This document shows positions 36,421-48,792 of a stretch of 64,000 nt of DNA, piece by piece. Source of the DNA: Lomentospora prolificans (Eukaryota; Ascomycota; Sordariomycetes; Microascales; Microascaceae); the NCBI GenBank assembly GCA_029532625.1, contig JARFXM010000005.1, positions 1,984,001 to 2,048,000 on the forward strand, given 5' to 3'. Positions within the stretch are counted from its first letter, which is position 1. Each line of letters opens with the position of its first letter. The notes under the pieces were generated by a model. That model was given only the letters and a program-made list of their open reading frames with translations. It was not told where the DNA came from and searched no databases. The position numbers were made by a program, and so were the translations under genes.

Positions 36421-37496
36421 ATGAGGTCCTTGGCCAGTCTCTTCGTGGCGTCCGCCGTCGCGGTGAATAACGTGGCCGCCCACTACATCTTTCAGCAGTT
36501 CTCCTCCGACGGAACGCAGTACCCGGCGTGGCAGTACATTCGCCGAAACCCGAGCCCCGAATGGCTCCAGAACTCTCCGGTGACGGACCTCGCTTCCAAG
36601 GACCTGCGGTGCAACGTTGGCGGAGATGTTTCCAACGGGACGGAGACGCTTACGGTGAAGGCTGGCTCCGAGTTTACTTTTACTCTTGATACGGCGGTGT
36701 ATCATCAGGGACCTATTTCGCTGTACGATCGACCGGTCGGAGAATGGATGACAAGGTCGAAGGGATTCTGTGACTGACGGTTTATTAGCTACATGTCGAA
36801 GGCGCCGGGCGCGGTGGAGGATTACGATGGTAGCGGCCCTTGGTTTAAAATCTTCGATTGGGGTACGTGATGTGAACAGGACCGAACCAAAATGGATATA
36901 TTATTGGCGGCTTCCACGAGTTACTAACCGCTCCTAGGCCCGTCCGGCGGCAACTGGCCGATGAGGAGTAAGTCGTGATGATGCACTAATAGGCCCATCA
37001 CTCCGGAGCGTCGCTGACCAGGTTCCCCTACAGTCTCGTACACCCAAAACATCCCTACATGCATCCCCGACGGCGAATACCTCCTCCGAATCCAGTCCCT
37101 CGGCATCCACAACCCCGGCGCCCCGCCACAGGCAAGCAAGCCACGCAAGGCCCCCCTGGCCACTGTTTTGACGAATTCTAACGCTGGCCCACAGTTCTAC
37201 ATCAGCTGCGCGCAGATCAACGTCATCGACGGCGGTAGCAAGGAGCCGTCTCCTACTGCCCTCATCCCTGGCGCATTCAAGGCTACCGATCCTGGATATA
37301 CGGCTAACGTGAGTGTTTGGAAAGCCACGGCACTTGCGTGGGCCTGATTACTCTAACGCGGAGTGCAGATCTACAGCGGCGATATGAGCGGCTACGTCGT
37401 TCCTGGCCCTTCAGTGGTGCGTTGGACCTATTCTTCGGTGCAGTGTCGGGAGACGAAAAAAGAAATACTAACAGGTATACATAGTTCTCGTGCTAA
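36421..37496 (+). CDS. AA9 lytic polysaccharide monooxygenase (former GH61), secreted
   Basis: Copper enzyme that oxidatively cuts cellulose or related glucans outside the cell. Seven exons: 36421-36722, 36789-36862, 36938-36967, 37034-37131, 37195-37308, 37369-37416 and 37485-37496, giving 225 aa. The signal peptide [20 protein letters not shown] ends just before H21, which becomes the N-terminal copper ligand. The second brace histidine is H95 (AVYHQGP). H161, Q168 and the axial Y170 (QFYISC) are all in place. Mature length (about 205 aa) is near the lower end for catalytic AA9 domains; there is no cellulose-binding module. The fourth intron has a GC donor (37132) with a good CTAAC branch site. 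The last exon is only four codons (Phe-Ser-Cys-stop). The upstream CreA-type sites suggest repression by glucose. Substrate and C1/C4 specificity cannot be read from sequence. Confidence 0.92.
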
Positions 37497-37864
37497 ATAG
37501 TTTTTTGTATTTTCTTACAATCTCGTGGGACTAGGGGCGTAGCGCAGAGCTTGTTTTAGATCTGTAGCCCCGGCGGTGGGTATAAAGATAAAACGCCCAG
37601 CCCACTACACAAGACCTTTTGAGTGGATAATTTCCGATACGTGGTTGTTCCTAAGGCCTTGTATAAAGTCATGGGTAGCTAGCTCTCTGGTCACAGTTTG
37701 GTCCACTCTGTACTCCACGTAGTTTGCGTATAACGTCTTTGGAAGATTGGAAGCCGATATCCGAATGGCAATGGTACAATTCTAAGTTCCAAGCGCTATT
37801 AAATAGCCAAAGCCGACAATCATGAATCATAAGTTGGTATTCAGTAATAAGTTGCGACGGGCCC
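37497..37864. other. convergent 3' flanks of the AA9 and methyltransferase genes
   Basis: About 370 bp between two facing gene ends. No gene or clear element seen. Confidence 0.5.
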
Positions 37865-39802
37865 TTAGGACTCCTCAGTTGGCTGAGTTCCGGGTGGGGA
37901 AACGGGCGATCCGACGGTGGGCGAGGTGCCGGCATCCTCGGGCTTCTGTCCGTAAACGGTGATGCTGCACAAAGGAGATTTGATTAGTAACGATACACAG
38001 GGTAATTGGGGAATGCAAAGCTTTACATGTAGTAGTACGTGTGCATGTGCACGTTCTTCATATCCTTCCTCACGCCCGTGAGGAACACCTCAACTTCCTG
38101 CGCGGTCCAGCCTAAGCCCCTGGTAAAGAGGGCCATGCTCAGACCCGATGCACCGCCCGCGATATTCTCGCAAGCCCAGGTCCCTACAAGACGGGAGGTG
38201 GTTAGTCTAGCATGCCCGGATGTCGCGACGGGGTAAAACCCCCTACTCACCGAGCTCCTTGTACTTCCGGTGCTTGGGCCAGTGGTTATGAGGCCACTTG
38301 AACCTCTTTTCGACAACGTTCACGAAGCCGGCCTCCTCCAGCTGCTTCTTGTACGAGTAAGCGCTATCGAGAGGGCGCTGGAGATTCCGCGAGGATTCCA
38401 GCATGAGATCGGACCACTTGTTGAGGTCCGACTTCTCGGGGAAGGTATCGTCGTCACACTGGATGGGGAAGGTGATGTCGGAGACTTCCAACCAACCGCC
38501 CGGCTCGAGGTTACTGGACAAGGGTTAGGAAAACACGTTGGGTTATGCTACTCCCGCGGCCGCGCCGGTGGGTGTGGAGTGTGGAGGCAAGATGCAGGTA
38601 GAGACAGGGATTGTACATACTCGAAGCTCTGTTGGAAGAGCCGGGGCCAGTTGGCGATGGAACCTGTAAGCATGCGGACGTGGATGAAGTCGAACTTGGA
38701 CGAGTAGACCCAGTCTTCCTCTAGGTCGTCGACATAGAAGTTTACATTGGGAGGGACGCTGGATATCACGTGTTAATAGTTGTTGGGTTGGTGTATGGAC
38801 CGGCAGCGGGGAAGAGTCTCGTACAATGCGGGCTGAGTCGGGCTCAAGTCGACTCCGATAACCTGGGTGGTAGAGTTAGATTACCGGTCCGGGTCCGGGT
38901 CTGCCATGGACGGGCTTGCTTACCGCAGATTCCGGGTTCTCATCGGCTACAGGATGGTTCAAGATTTAGCAAAATCGAAAGAGATAATGACAGACAGTCA
39001 AGTCGCGCGTACCAAAGTCTATCGCCCAGGCGCCGGTACCGGTTCCGCAATCGAGCACACGGCTAACGGGCTTGTCCCTTGCCGCGGGGCAGACGTAGAG
39101 CTGGCCATCGTACGTCAACGTGAACATATGATGCTGCAGTTCTATGCGCCATTTCAATTAGCCCAGAGAAGCAACGCAACGAAAGTGAGACAAGGGCGGT
39201 GAGGACATACCCAGCCTCAGGCTCTCATCCTAATCGTGGGGCGAATATTGGCTGTCAGCACGAGAATCCCAAACGACGAGTAGGCAGGGGGGCAAGATCA
39301 CCTCGTCATTAGGGAGGACGTATTCTGCCGGGTGCGCAAGAAGGGGGCGGGTCAGTGCCAAGTTCTCTCGCACGGTTTGGGATATAGAAACAGGTCGGGT
39401 GATGACGAGCACTCACTCCCTTCTTTGTAGGCGTGATAGCGGCGGCCATTTTCCATGCGATGCCTTAGGATGCTGGAGGAGAGAGAGGTTGAATCGCTGG
39501 CGATACTCGCCTACATTGGAGCCAGATCGCTTGTAAGAGTTTCATTCAATGAGGCTCTGGTGATGGCCTACTTACCGCGCCGTAGGTGGAATCGGCGTCA
39601 TCATCGCGTTCCTGCTGGTCCTGTGGTGGGCGGGGGGGCCATTAAATGAGCGCTGGTTCTAATATCTTAACCCCGATCCTTACGCGGGTCTGGGGTGGGG
39701 AGATGAACAGAACGAGGGACCCAAAAAAAGCAATCGGAAGGAATGTGCCAAACATACATCAGGATGAATCACTGCTGGCTCGTCTGCCGGGGGCCCAGTC
39801 AT
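37865..39802 (-). CDS. LaeA-like S-adenosylmethionine-dependent methyltransferase
   Basis: Class I methyltransferase related to LaeA, the global regulator of fungal secondary metabolism; most paralogues have unknown substrates. Twelve exons: 39802-39758, 39620-39576, 39510-39417, 39324-39302, 39229-39211, 39141-39013, 38946-38924, 38862-38825, 38758-38621, 38513-38251, 38183-38027 and 37964-37865, giving 357 aa. N-terminal block ENGRRYHAYKEGKYVLPNDE and LQHHMFTLTYDGQLY are the LaeA-family signature. SAM motif I is VLDCGTGTGAWAIDFADE, followed by VIGVDLSPTQPAFVPPN, FDFIHVRMLTGSI and NLEPGGWLEVSD; the end has TYYYIITVYGQKPE. All phases agree across eleven introns, several flanking exons of only 19-23 bases. 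A second gene of this family lies at the right edge of the window. LaeA itself usually has few introns, so this is more likely a paralogue. Confidence 0.9.
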
Positions 39803-42800
39803 GATGATTTGCGTGCAAGGAGCAAGCCTACTCGTAGAACACGTTCAAGCTTGGGGGAATTTTTGTGGTTGGTGATGGACTTCGGAGATGACGAGAGTTG
39901 AATCCCGAAGGCAAGAAAAGGGGATTTAATGTCCGTCTTTTTTTTTTCCTTTTTTTTCCTCTTTTTTTTTCTCTCTTTTTTTCTTTTTTCTTTTTTCCTT
40001 CTTCCCTCGTTATGTCCGATTGCTTGGATGCGGGCCGAGATGAGAGGGAAAGGAAATCGGGTAGGATGGAGGGGGACAGTTACGTGTAATGTACCATGCG
40101 ACCAACTGCCTGGCGTGTTCTGCTGGCGCACTGGCTCCCTTTTTCTTTTTCTTTTTTTCTTCAGTCTCTCCCCATTCCAATTGCGACGCACATCACATTC
40201 GGACATAATATAATATTATTACAGATCAGATGGGGGAAACCCAGTTTCAGTGGGGCATGGGAACACCAGCACAGAGGGATACGAGCCAGCGCTAGTGTTC
40301 TGAATGAACAGTTGGTTGGTCGCCCGTATTACTGGTAGGTGGCACAATCCCATGCACCTGGGTCTGAGGACTGTCTGTGTCAGGGGGTGTTTTTTAGGGA
40401 CACAGGATAATTGCAATTCTTGAACTAATTTAATACTGCTGGCATTTGCCGGGTTGCTGGACGGCCTAGGCGACTTCCAGTCTATCCATCGGTGATAACG
40501 CGCGCGGGCTGCAAGATGGGACGGCAAGTAGGCAGGCAGGCAGGCGAAAGCCAAAAAAAAGCAAAAAATAAAAAAAAAGTAATCGTGAACCACTGGAAAA
40601 CACTGGAGATAATCGTGGACAAGATCCCCTATTTACCCAGCGCTCTAGTCCGGATGCAGCGAGGGGTGTCTCGACTCTTGACGTCCGAAAAAGGGCTCGC
40701 AGAGCTCTCCAGTGGATTGGAACCGAGACAAAGCCAGCCAGCCAGGAAGCCAACCCAGCGTGGGGTGTGATGCAAGGGATGTGAGTGCACCGCACCGGGA
40801 TGCAAGAAGAGGTCCGCGTGCATCGTAAAAGGGTCAATGTTCAATGCCAAGAACAGTGACAGGTCATCTGCAACTACGGAGCCCGGCACCATTCCGCGAT
40901 CCTGGTGATTGGCCGGATGAAGCAGGCCTGGCACCGGGAACGCGAGCTAGCCAGCAGGCGGATTGTCTGGACCCATCGTTGATGCTTGCTGGCTGGCCGC
41001 GGGTTGAACTTAGGGCCTGCCGAGCCAGCGAATCGCCAGGCGCGCTGCAAAAGGCATCCAGGCAATGGAAATGGCGGGTGGTTGCGTCTCCACTTCAAGA
41101 CGATGGAGAGACATCAAATTCATGACAGGTGGACTGGACTTTACTATTAGTACACCGAGGAGCGGGACAAAGTGTTTGCATGTTCTCCCACAGAGAAATG
41201 GACTGAAAGCCAACAACCCTCCAGGGTTGACCGGGGCCTAGCAGCTTTATATTTGGATTTGCTCGGAATCCATCGATTTCACTTCACGACCGCTCGAGAA
41301 AACCCAGTGGCTGGCCTAGGTAACTGTACCATGACATCTCAAGTGCTCCAGTCCGGTCGATGCTGGCTCCTTGCTCCCCTGCTCTAATCAAAACCCCGCT
41401 TCAAATGACACTTTAACGCGTGGCTGCTGGTTAGTACTAGAGTACATACATCAATTCATCCATCGATCCATTGTACCTGCTCTACCTTCGTACAGCCGCA
41501 CCCGTCAATGATGATGTTCGCAATCTTGCACTAAAAGACAAGGAACACACCCAGATGATTACAGTTGCATTATTAGTATGTATGAGGTATGAGGCGGGCT
41601 TGAGGCGAAGCGAATCTCATCCAGAGTGTTCGTAGTCGGAACAAACCGCCAACAGTCCCGTCAGTTGATCGCGGGGCCCGAAAGGTGTGTCCGACTATTC
41701 CGGGCCTCATGCAGCCACTACTACACGTAGTAGAAAGTCAGTCGGACTGAGTACTTCCACAAATTTCTTCGCCTATCCCACTCTCACCGGAGGCAACGAG
41801 TCGCACCGTGGCTGCATTGCAGGCATTGTCCACTAGTTCAGCCCGCATGCCTGCCCGCCCGCTGGCTTCCAGAGCCTTGGCAAGCCCCTGTTTTCCAAGC
41901 CGGATTCTTCTCCATTTACAGCTACTTATAATATCACTCACTTGGCTGGCAAAGTCGGTCGCACATCCATTCACACTGCATCGGTGACATGGGGTGGCAC
42001 AGTGGAAGAATGTCTAGTGGACTCGAATGCTTCCATGAAGAAATCCGCCGGTCCATGGACAAACGATCGATCTCGATTTCACACCATGACTTATTCCCTC
42101 CCCCACCCCTCAACTTTTGGCGTTGACAAGTTCCTGATAACTTCACTGAAGCAAGGGTTCGTCCTGTCCTGGTAGATCATTGCTGTTTTTTGACAGCTGT
42201 CCAAACGCACGCTCCCCGCGAACCTCGCCTCCCCCGTGGATAGGGTTGTCCAACGTGCCGGGCCGGTGCGTTAGTAGCTCCTCGCCAGGCTAGCACGCAC
42301 CGTCCACGTCCTAGTGTAGCTGGCTGGCTAGATAAATATCCATCCCTCGGAGCAATCTCAGGCCATTTTTCTACTTGTACTTGTGCCACTGGGGGGAAAA
42401 TAACGGAACCCACCCTGACTTTGGAGAGCTCGCTTTTCCCAATTTCCCAATCTGGTATGGACCGGTATACCTTGGTATTGGTGGATACTTTTGAGAGCAA
42501 AAAATCGAAAACTAATAGCGCAGAGCTTGTCCGTTGAGCCAGCAAAGGAAGTTCCCCCCAACCAACCATCCATGCCAGCTTGAATTGGGGGTCTCAGTCT
42601 CGCAGGTGGAGTGACCAAAGGTCATGTCAATCCCACTCAATCCTTGTCTGGGCGCTCGCTGGCTAGGCTGTGGCTGTCGCCGTTACCTGCGAGCCAGCTG
42701 CTAGTAACGCCTCGGTGCACCTCTCCACAACGGGAAGCGTCCGGCCAAGCTGTCCCTCACCCCTAATCCATACATAATAACGCCTGGCTTCCCCCGACGC

Positions 42801-43136
42801 CCCCTTTGTGGCCATCATTCCCCGCCTTTATTTCCCCCAATCTTCCGCGAATCCTGATCTCTGGAATTCCAAGCGTCTTCCTCCCCCCCCAATCCAGGAG
42901 TTTGTGAACCAACGCCGCGGGTCCAGAGCTGGGTCGCAATCGAGAGAGGGCAACGGAAACGGCAACGGCAGAAAACAAAAGGACAAGAAAAAAAGCAATT
43001 CACAGCGTCCCTTCGCCTCCTCCTTCCCCTCCTTGCGCACGCTTCTGTTCTTCACTTTTGTCAGTTCTCGTAAAAACAATTACTAGATTAAAAAAGAAAG
43101 AAAAAAAGAACCAGAAGACGCCAGCCTTCGCCAGCA
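39803..43136. other. divergent intergenic region between the methyltransferase and P450 genes
   Basis: 3.3 kb with promoters at both ends. T/C-rich tracts lie at 39936-40005 and 40138-40165, and a (GGCA)n-like repeat near 40530-40547. The last 250 bp are C/T-rich then A-rich as in many P450 leaders. No gene is supported between them. Confidence 0.45.
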
Positions 43137-45223
43137 ATGGCCACTCTCATGCTAGCGAATTGGCGAACAGCCCTCCTGGCGAATTGGCGCGCTGTGCTAG
43201 GCCTCCTTGTCCTCGGTTCCATCACCTCGTCCGTAACCCGTCGAATCTATGCGTGGTATCGCCTTCGCCATATCAAGGGGCCTTTCTGGGCCGCCTTCTC
43301 GCGCTGGTGGCTTGTTCGACATGTTTCGGGCGGGACAATGCACACAGACCTGTATGAGGTCAATGAGAAATATGGTGAGTGTTTCCTCCCTGATTGGCTG
43401 GCTACACAGGAACAAAGGCAAAAGGGCGAGAGACGGCAGAGCCGGTGGGATGAACCCGGGTTGTTTCTTCTGGCGTCTTTGTCCTAGGTGAAAATGAAGG
43501 GAAAGGAGGGGGAGGTGGAAAATGAAGATTACTGTGCGCTTGCTGACCGTTGCTTTCTCCCTTGTTCCTAGGCCCCCTCGCCCGCATCGGCCCCGACACT
43601 CTCGTGACGTGTGACCCCGACCTGCTCCGCCGGATGCTCGGGGTCCGCACAAACTATCGCCGGTCCGACTGGTACGTCGCCATGCGATTGGACCCATCAC
43701 GGGATAATGTCTTGTCCCAGAGGGATGATACTAGGCATAATGAACTTCGTGCCAAGATGGCCGCTGGTGTACGTCGCCCCCGGAACTTTGGTTCTGGTTC
43801 GCCCCGTCTTCCCTCCCTTGCATCCCCTCCCCCCACCCCGCGCCCCCGCCCCTGATCTCCCTGCCTAGGTCTTCTGCGGTGTAGCTAATGGGATACCAAT
43901 TGGTGTTTGGATAATAATAGTACTCTGGCAAGGAAGTCGAGAACCTGGAGAAGCGGATCGACCACTGCGTCCTCAAACTGGTCGACCTCATCGAGCGCAA
44001 GTACATCTCCACCGATTCCGAATACAAGCCTCTCGACTTTGGCCGCAAAGCGCAGTACTTCACCCTTGACGTCATCTCCAACGTAGCTTTCGGCGAACCC
44101 TTTGGCTTCCTCGAGAGCGATTCCGATGTCCACAGGTACATCCAGACCACCGAGGAGAACTTGCCCGCCATCATCCTAGTTAGCGTGCTGCCATGGCTCA
44201 ACGGCGCCCTGCAGTCGCCGCTCCTGAAGAGCTTGCTCCCCTCGGAGAAGGACCCCATCGGCCTCGGAAAGATTATCGGGTGCGTGTTTTCCGTGCCTGG
44301 CTTGCCTTTCTCTTTGATCCACTGGTATCTAACTGACCCCGCCGTGCTCTGTAGAATCGCCAAGAAAGTCGTCGCCGAGCGATTCGGACCTGACAGGAAG
44401 GTCCAGCGCGACATGCTTGGTTCCTTCATTGCCCACGGTCTCACCCAGAGGGAAGCCGAGTCAGAGACTCTAGTCCAAATGTACGTTGCGCGACGCTACC
44501 CGTCCTAGTCCACGCTAACGCAAGAAAAACCCCCCTTCCCCCCAAAAAAGTCTCGCTGGCTCTGACACAACCGCCACTGCCCTCCGCGGTACCCTGCTCC
44601 ACATCCTCACGAGCCCGCGCGTCCACGCCCGCCTCCTGGCCGAGATCGAAAGCGCCCGACCCTCGACCCCGATCCGGGACACCGAGGCCAAACAGATGCC
44701 CTACCTTCAGGCCGTCATCAAGGAAGGCCTCCGCATCTTCCCTCCCGTGACCGGTCTCATGTCCAAGGATGTGCCCAAGGGCGGCGATACCTTCAACGGG
44801 CTTTACATCCCCGATGGAACCAAGATTGGATACTGCGCGTGGGGTCTCTTCCGTAACAAGGACATTTGGGGCGAGGATGCCGCCGTGTTTAGGCCGGAGA
44901 GGTGGCTCGAGGCTGCGCCCGAGAAGATTCGCGAGAGGGAGGCCACGCTGGAATTGGTGTTTAGCTATGGTCGGTGGCAGTGCCTTGGGAAGAACGTTGC
45001 GCTGATTGAGCTGAACAAGGTCTACGTCGAGGTGAGTTCTGGGGATTGCTGGGCTAAGCCGGTGCGGGCGCGGAAATTGATGTGCTAATAACGACTTTGC
45101 TAGCTCTTGAGGAGGTTCGACCTCTGCGTCGCCGACCCTACGAATCCGTGGAAATCGTTCAACACTGGCATCTTTATGCAGTCTGAGATGTGGATACGCG
45201 CCAGTAAGAAGGCTGACGCGTGA
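43137..45223 (+). CDS. cytochrome P450 monooxygenase (pisatin-demethylase-like group)
   Basis: Haem monooxygenase anchored in the endoplasmic reticulum; substrate unknown. Six exons: 43137-43374, 43572-43768, 43921-44279, 44355-44480, 44551-45031 and 45104-45223, giving 506 aa, a normal microsomal length. Residues 15-32 or so form the membrane anchor. The I-helix motif AGSDTTATAL starts at residue 309, the K-helix ExxR is EGLR in KEGLRIFPPV, and the haem loop FSYGRWQCLGKN places the thiolate at C451. The FNGLYIPDGTKIGY and FRPERW stretches are standard. Relatives of the pisatin demethylase group act on plant defence compounds or on fungal metabolites, so detoxification and biosynthesis are both open. 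It converges with the FAD oxidoreductase, ending about 340 bp from that gene's stop. Confidence 0.93.
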
Positions 45224-45566
45224 GCATGAAGTCGGTGGGAGGACCGTTGGTTGGGTTGCTTTGATGCCTTTTATTTTATTTTATTTTTCTTGTTTCGTTC
45301 CATACCCGTGCTGCACTTTGGAATCATGGAGATTTAACTTTTACTTGAGGATAATCAAATAATGTTGATGGCTTGTGGAGCATTTCCCATGGATTTCCTA
45401 TCCTTTTACACACTAGGTAGGGTATCAACTATTATGGAATGCGCAGTGACGAAAGCGACCATGGGATGATGAATGTAAATATCATCCCAGGGACAAGGGA
45501 ACACAATTCTTCAAAGGAATGTTGGTTGCTAAAACTGTATCCCGAGTTTTTGCTACCTTTCTTTTC
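45224..45566. other. convergent 3' flanks of the P450 and FAD oxidoreductase genes
   Basis: About 340 bp; a TTTTATTTTATTTTATTTT run at 45269-45288 may belong to the P450 3' end. No gene seen. Confidence 0.5.
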
Positions 45567-47374
45567 TCACTGCTGCTCTAGCTCTAAATCTAAGCAACTG
45601 TACTTACTTCCAAATCCGGAGGCATACCGGATCAGAGGGCTGTCGACGGGATTGGCAACACCGACGCCGCCCTCTGCTTCCTTGGACTCGGCGATGAACT
45701 CATCCATGGCCAGCGCGATCCTTTCCGCCGCGAGCTTGGCGCCTCCGATATTCGGTGACGCAGGCCCGATTTGCAGGGCCGCGAGACGACCTGCCAAATA
45801 GAGCGGCACTCCATCCTTCCACATGAGTCTATCGTTGATGCAAGGAAAGCCTCCATGGCCGTGGATGGGATGAGACTGTAACATGGACTGCAGGTATGGC
45901 AGCGCCTCATAATCAGTCTGAATGCCCGTGGCGAAGTAGATGTAATCCATCATCGGCAAATCAGCAATGGGCGGGTCCGTCGTGATCTTCCAGCATCCGC
46001 CCTCGAACCCTGGAGCGGCTCCCTCCACGAACCGGGCGTCGATTACCTGCGTAAAGGTTCTCAGGTCCAGACGGCCTGCGGCGACATGACGCCTGAGTTT
46101 TGCGTTGTAACGACTGGTGATGCTACCTCCTCCCCGAGCATCCATCATCAGCTGGTAGCGCTCGGCCTCGGTATCGGCCGTCCAGAACCTAGCCTGTTCT
46201 GAGTTTTTGTATTTTCCCATCCACGAGAGATCGACATCGAACGCCTTGATCTTGCAAGGTCCCCGCATAAAGTGCCACACTTTACTAACGCCCTTGTGAA
46301 TCGCAAGGTCTGTGATCTGAGCCGATGTAAGACCGCCTCCAATCACAAGGACATTAGTCCTCCTGTTGGCACTAATGCGAGCCTGCACAGTCTCATCCGG
46401 TATAGACTTGATATGGAAGCTGTGGCAACTCTGGTACCGTCCACCGAACACGGGATACCTCGCGTCTTCCGGCATACCGTTTATTCTCGGGATGGTAGCG
46501 CTGTTGGCCGGCCCGACTGCGAGGACGGCGGCTCTGGTGTACCGGATGGACTTGTTGGTCGTGATGGTGAATAGCTTTTCGTCATTGATGGAGATGCCGC
46601 GGACCACGTCGTATGTGATGTCCAGAACGGTTTCTTTATGGACTATTCCTTCGTCTAGGAGGTATTTGTTCCGGACAAGCTCGCAGTGTTCGCGGAAGAG
46701 CTTTTGCGAAGGGGTGAAGTAGTCGTCCCGATCGCGTTCGTTGATATCGCGGTTCGGCTGGTTATCTTGGCTATTATTATTTGTTTGTTAGTAACAATGG
46801 ACATGTCTGATGATATCAGCCAAGCGTGGTTATTAGCTCCACGGTAATAATACACTTACAAGTTCGGCCGCACACCCATCCTCGCCTTCTTCTTATGCTT
46901 GCTAATCTCCCGCCCAACACAACCCTTGATTTCCACAAGCTCATCCTGTCTCTGCAACCGATGCGCAAACGCGAGCAGCGAATCCCGATCCGACGGATCG
47001 ATATGCCACTGCATCGGGCTCCGCAGGTGTGAGATGCCGTACGTGTCAAAGAGCTTATTCCACCGCGCCATCCACCCGTCCCCCTCGGCGTCGAGTACGG
47101 CCATATTGTACTCTGGCCGGCGGATGTTTGCCGTTCTGGACACCTTGCCCGTCTTGGCATTCTTGAGCGTCACCTTGTTTCCGTGCCGCCTCAGCCAGAG
47201 GTACCGGCGCTGTTCCTCGTCGGTGAAGAGGGCGGCCGGGGTGTCTTCTCGGAGACGGGCCGCTACGGCGAGGCCGCAGGGACCCGCGCCTATTATTATG
47301 ACGTCTAGGACTTCGTCGTCGTGGGACTTGGCCGTCTCGCGGCGTTCGTGGTCTGGGGTGGTGCCTTGGGCCAT
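45567..47374 (-). CDS. FAD- and NAD(P)-binding monooxygenase-like protein (SidA/IucD-like fold)
   Basis: Two exons, 47374-46860 and 46770-45567, giving 572 aa. Near residue 25 is the FAD dinucleotide fold DVIIIGAGPCGLAVAARL; a second Rossmann motif NVLVIGGGLTSAQITDLA lies in the middle, as in flavin monooxygenases and ornithine/lysine N-hydroxylases. The stretch YIYFATGIQTDYEALPYL matches the ATG-type motif near the end of that family. HLRSPMQWHIDPSD and RDDYFTPSQKLFREHCE are like uncharacterised fungal and bacterial members rather than true SidA, which has a shorter spacing. So N-hydroxylation is possible but not shown. The ATG at 47374 (MAQGTTPDHE) is preferred over an in-frame one at 47440 because the intervening residues look like translated leader. 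It faces the P450, and the pair might act in one pathway (inference). Confidence 0.82.
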
Positions 47375-48792
47375 TTTGGATGAGGAGCTAAGGCTGCAGG
47401 ACACAGATAGGAGGTATTGTACTACGGCAAGGTAACACACAACTAGAAATTTACTGGATCAAGATAAGTTTAGGGATCTTGTAATCTCCTTTTGTCTTAT
47501 TTATATCTTGGATCAATATACTGTATGATCGAGATCGGTAGCACCTTGATGGCTGGCGATGGGTCCCATTAGCCGATGAGGCTGCGAATTGAGGACATCA
47601 GGGTTGTCGGTTGAGGAACAAAGGCCAGCACGTCAGAGGGCAATATTACTAAAGTAGCCCATCCTTATCGAAGAATCCTTTCATTCAGAACGCCGCTTAG
47701 GGCACTTTTTGTAGGACCTCTACTTGGCGGGTACGGAGGCTCTGTCATGCATGTCTGCTTGCAACGTCCCGGGCATGCGGCTCCCCATCTATGCTTGACC
47801 AAGGCAGTATAAAGTGGCATCTCTATCCGGTATGTAAACTTTTTCGTCGCTGAATACCGGTCTAGGGTATACTTCCAGACGTCGGAAACCTTGGGTGGGG
47901 AATTGGGTCTAGGATTCCGTCCTTCGACACCGCTCGCTCTCCAAGCCAGCAGACTGGCCTCGTTGTCTGTCAACCAGACTGTCCCGCTTCTATCTCCTCT
48001 GCTGAGGGATGTGGCCACCGGGGTTCCGGGCTGACCCCTTGTAGTTTTCCAGCTATTAGCATAAACATAGCTATGCCATCCTTGCAATACTCAAACATGA
48101 ATGCGAGTAGACGCTGGAGAAAGGGGCAGTATGGAGATATCCGCCTTCATGGGATAGAATGCCGGGCCTCCGAGAATGGAACTGCTAGCGGTGATGGCCT
48201 GGAGAAATTTTGTCTTGTCTCATTGATTGCTTACTTGAATCTACCAAGTAAATCAGCGTTGAGAATATAGAGCATGCTGCATTTACCCTCCGACGACGCT
48301 TAGTCTGCCGACACACCATGTCGCTAGCAGGTCAAGCTCGGATATTCCAGCTGCGGGTCCAGCCACGATGCCAAGGCTATCGCCATTGTCCTCTATCATA
48401 CTAACTTAGTGTCGGAGGTCTGCTGGTTGACATGAGATGCATACAGTTACGAATCTGTTCCATCCTTGCCATTCCTGTACCGGCATGCCAGATTCCTCCG
48501 CCATCTCCTCTGTGCCATACAGTCTAGCCAAGAGTAGAAAATGACTCGGGGCCGGCTTAAGTGACAAAGTTAGTCACGACCTTGGCTGTAAGTATACCTA
48601 TATAGTGGTCTTGGATCAAACATTCCCCGTGCCCACTCCTTAACATAACCCTTTTGTCTTAGTAATCTAGCGCCTAGCTACTCACTATATATTGTACTGG
48701 GTCACGTCGTCCATTTAAACCTCATGTGGAAGCAACTAATGTTCAAGCATCTGTGCCTGCAATATCTTCATTAAAGGGTATATATACGACTG
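47375..48792. other. 1.4 kb without a supported gene
   Basis: The left end is the promoter of the FAD oxidoreductase. A 140-codon minus-strand frame at 47665-48087 has no domain and no good flanking signals, so I do not call it. The right end is the 3' flank of the T5orf172-domain gene. Confidence 0.4.

Noticed and set aside
47665..48087. 140-codon minus-strand open frame
   Set aside because: No domain, no clear promoter or splice signals, and composition no better than background.
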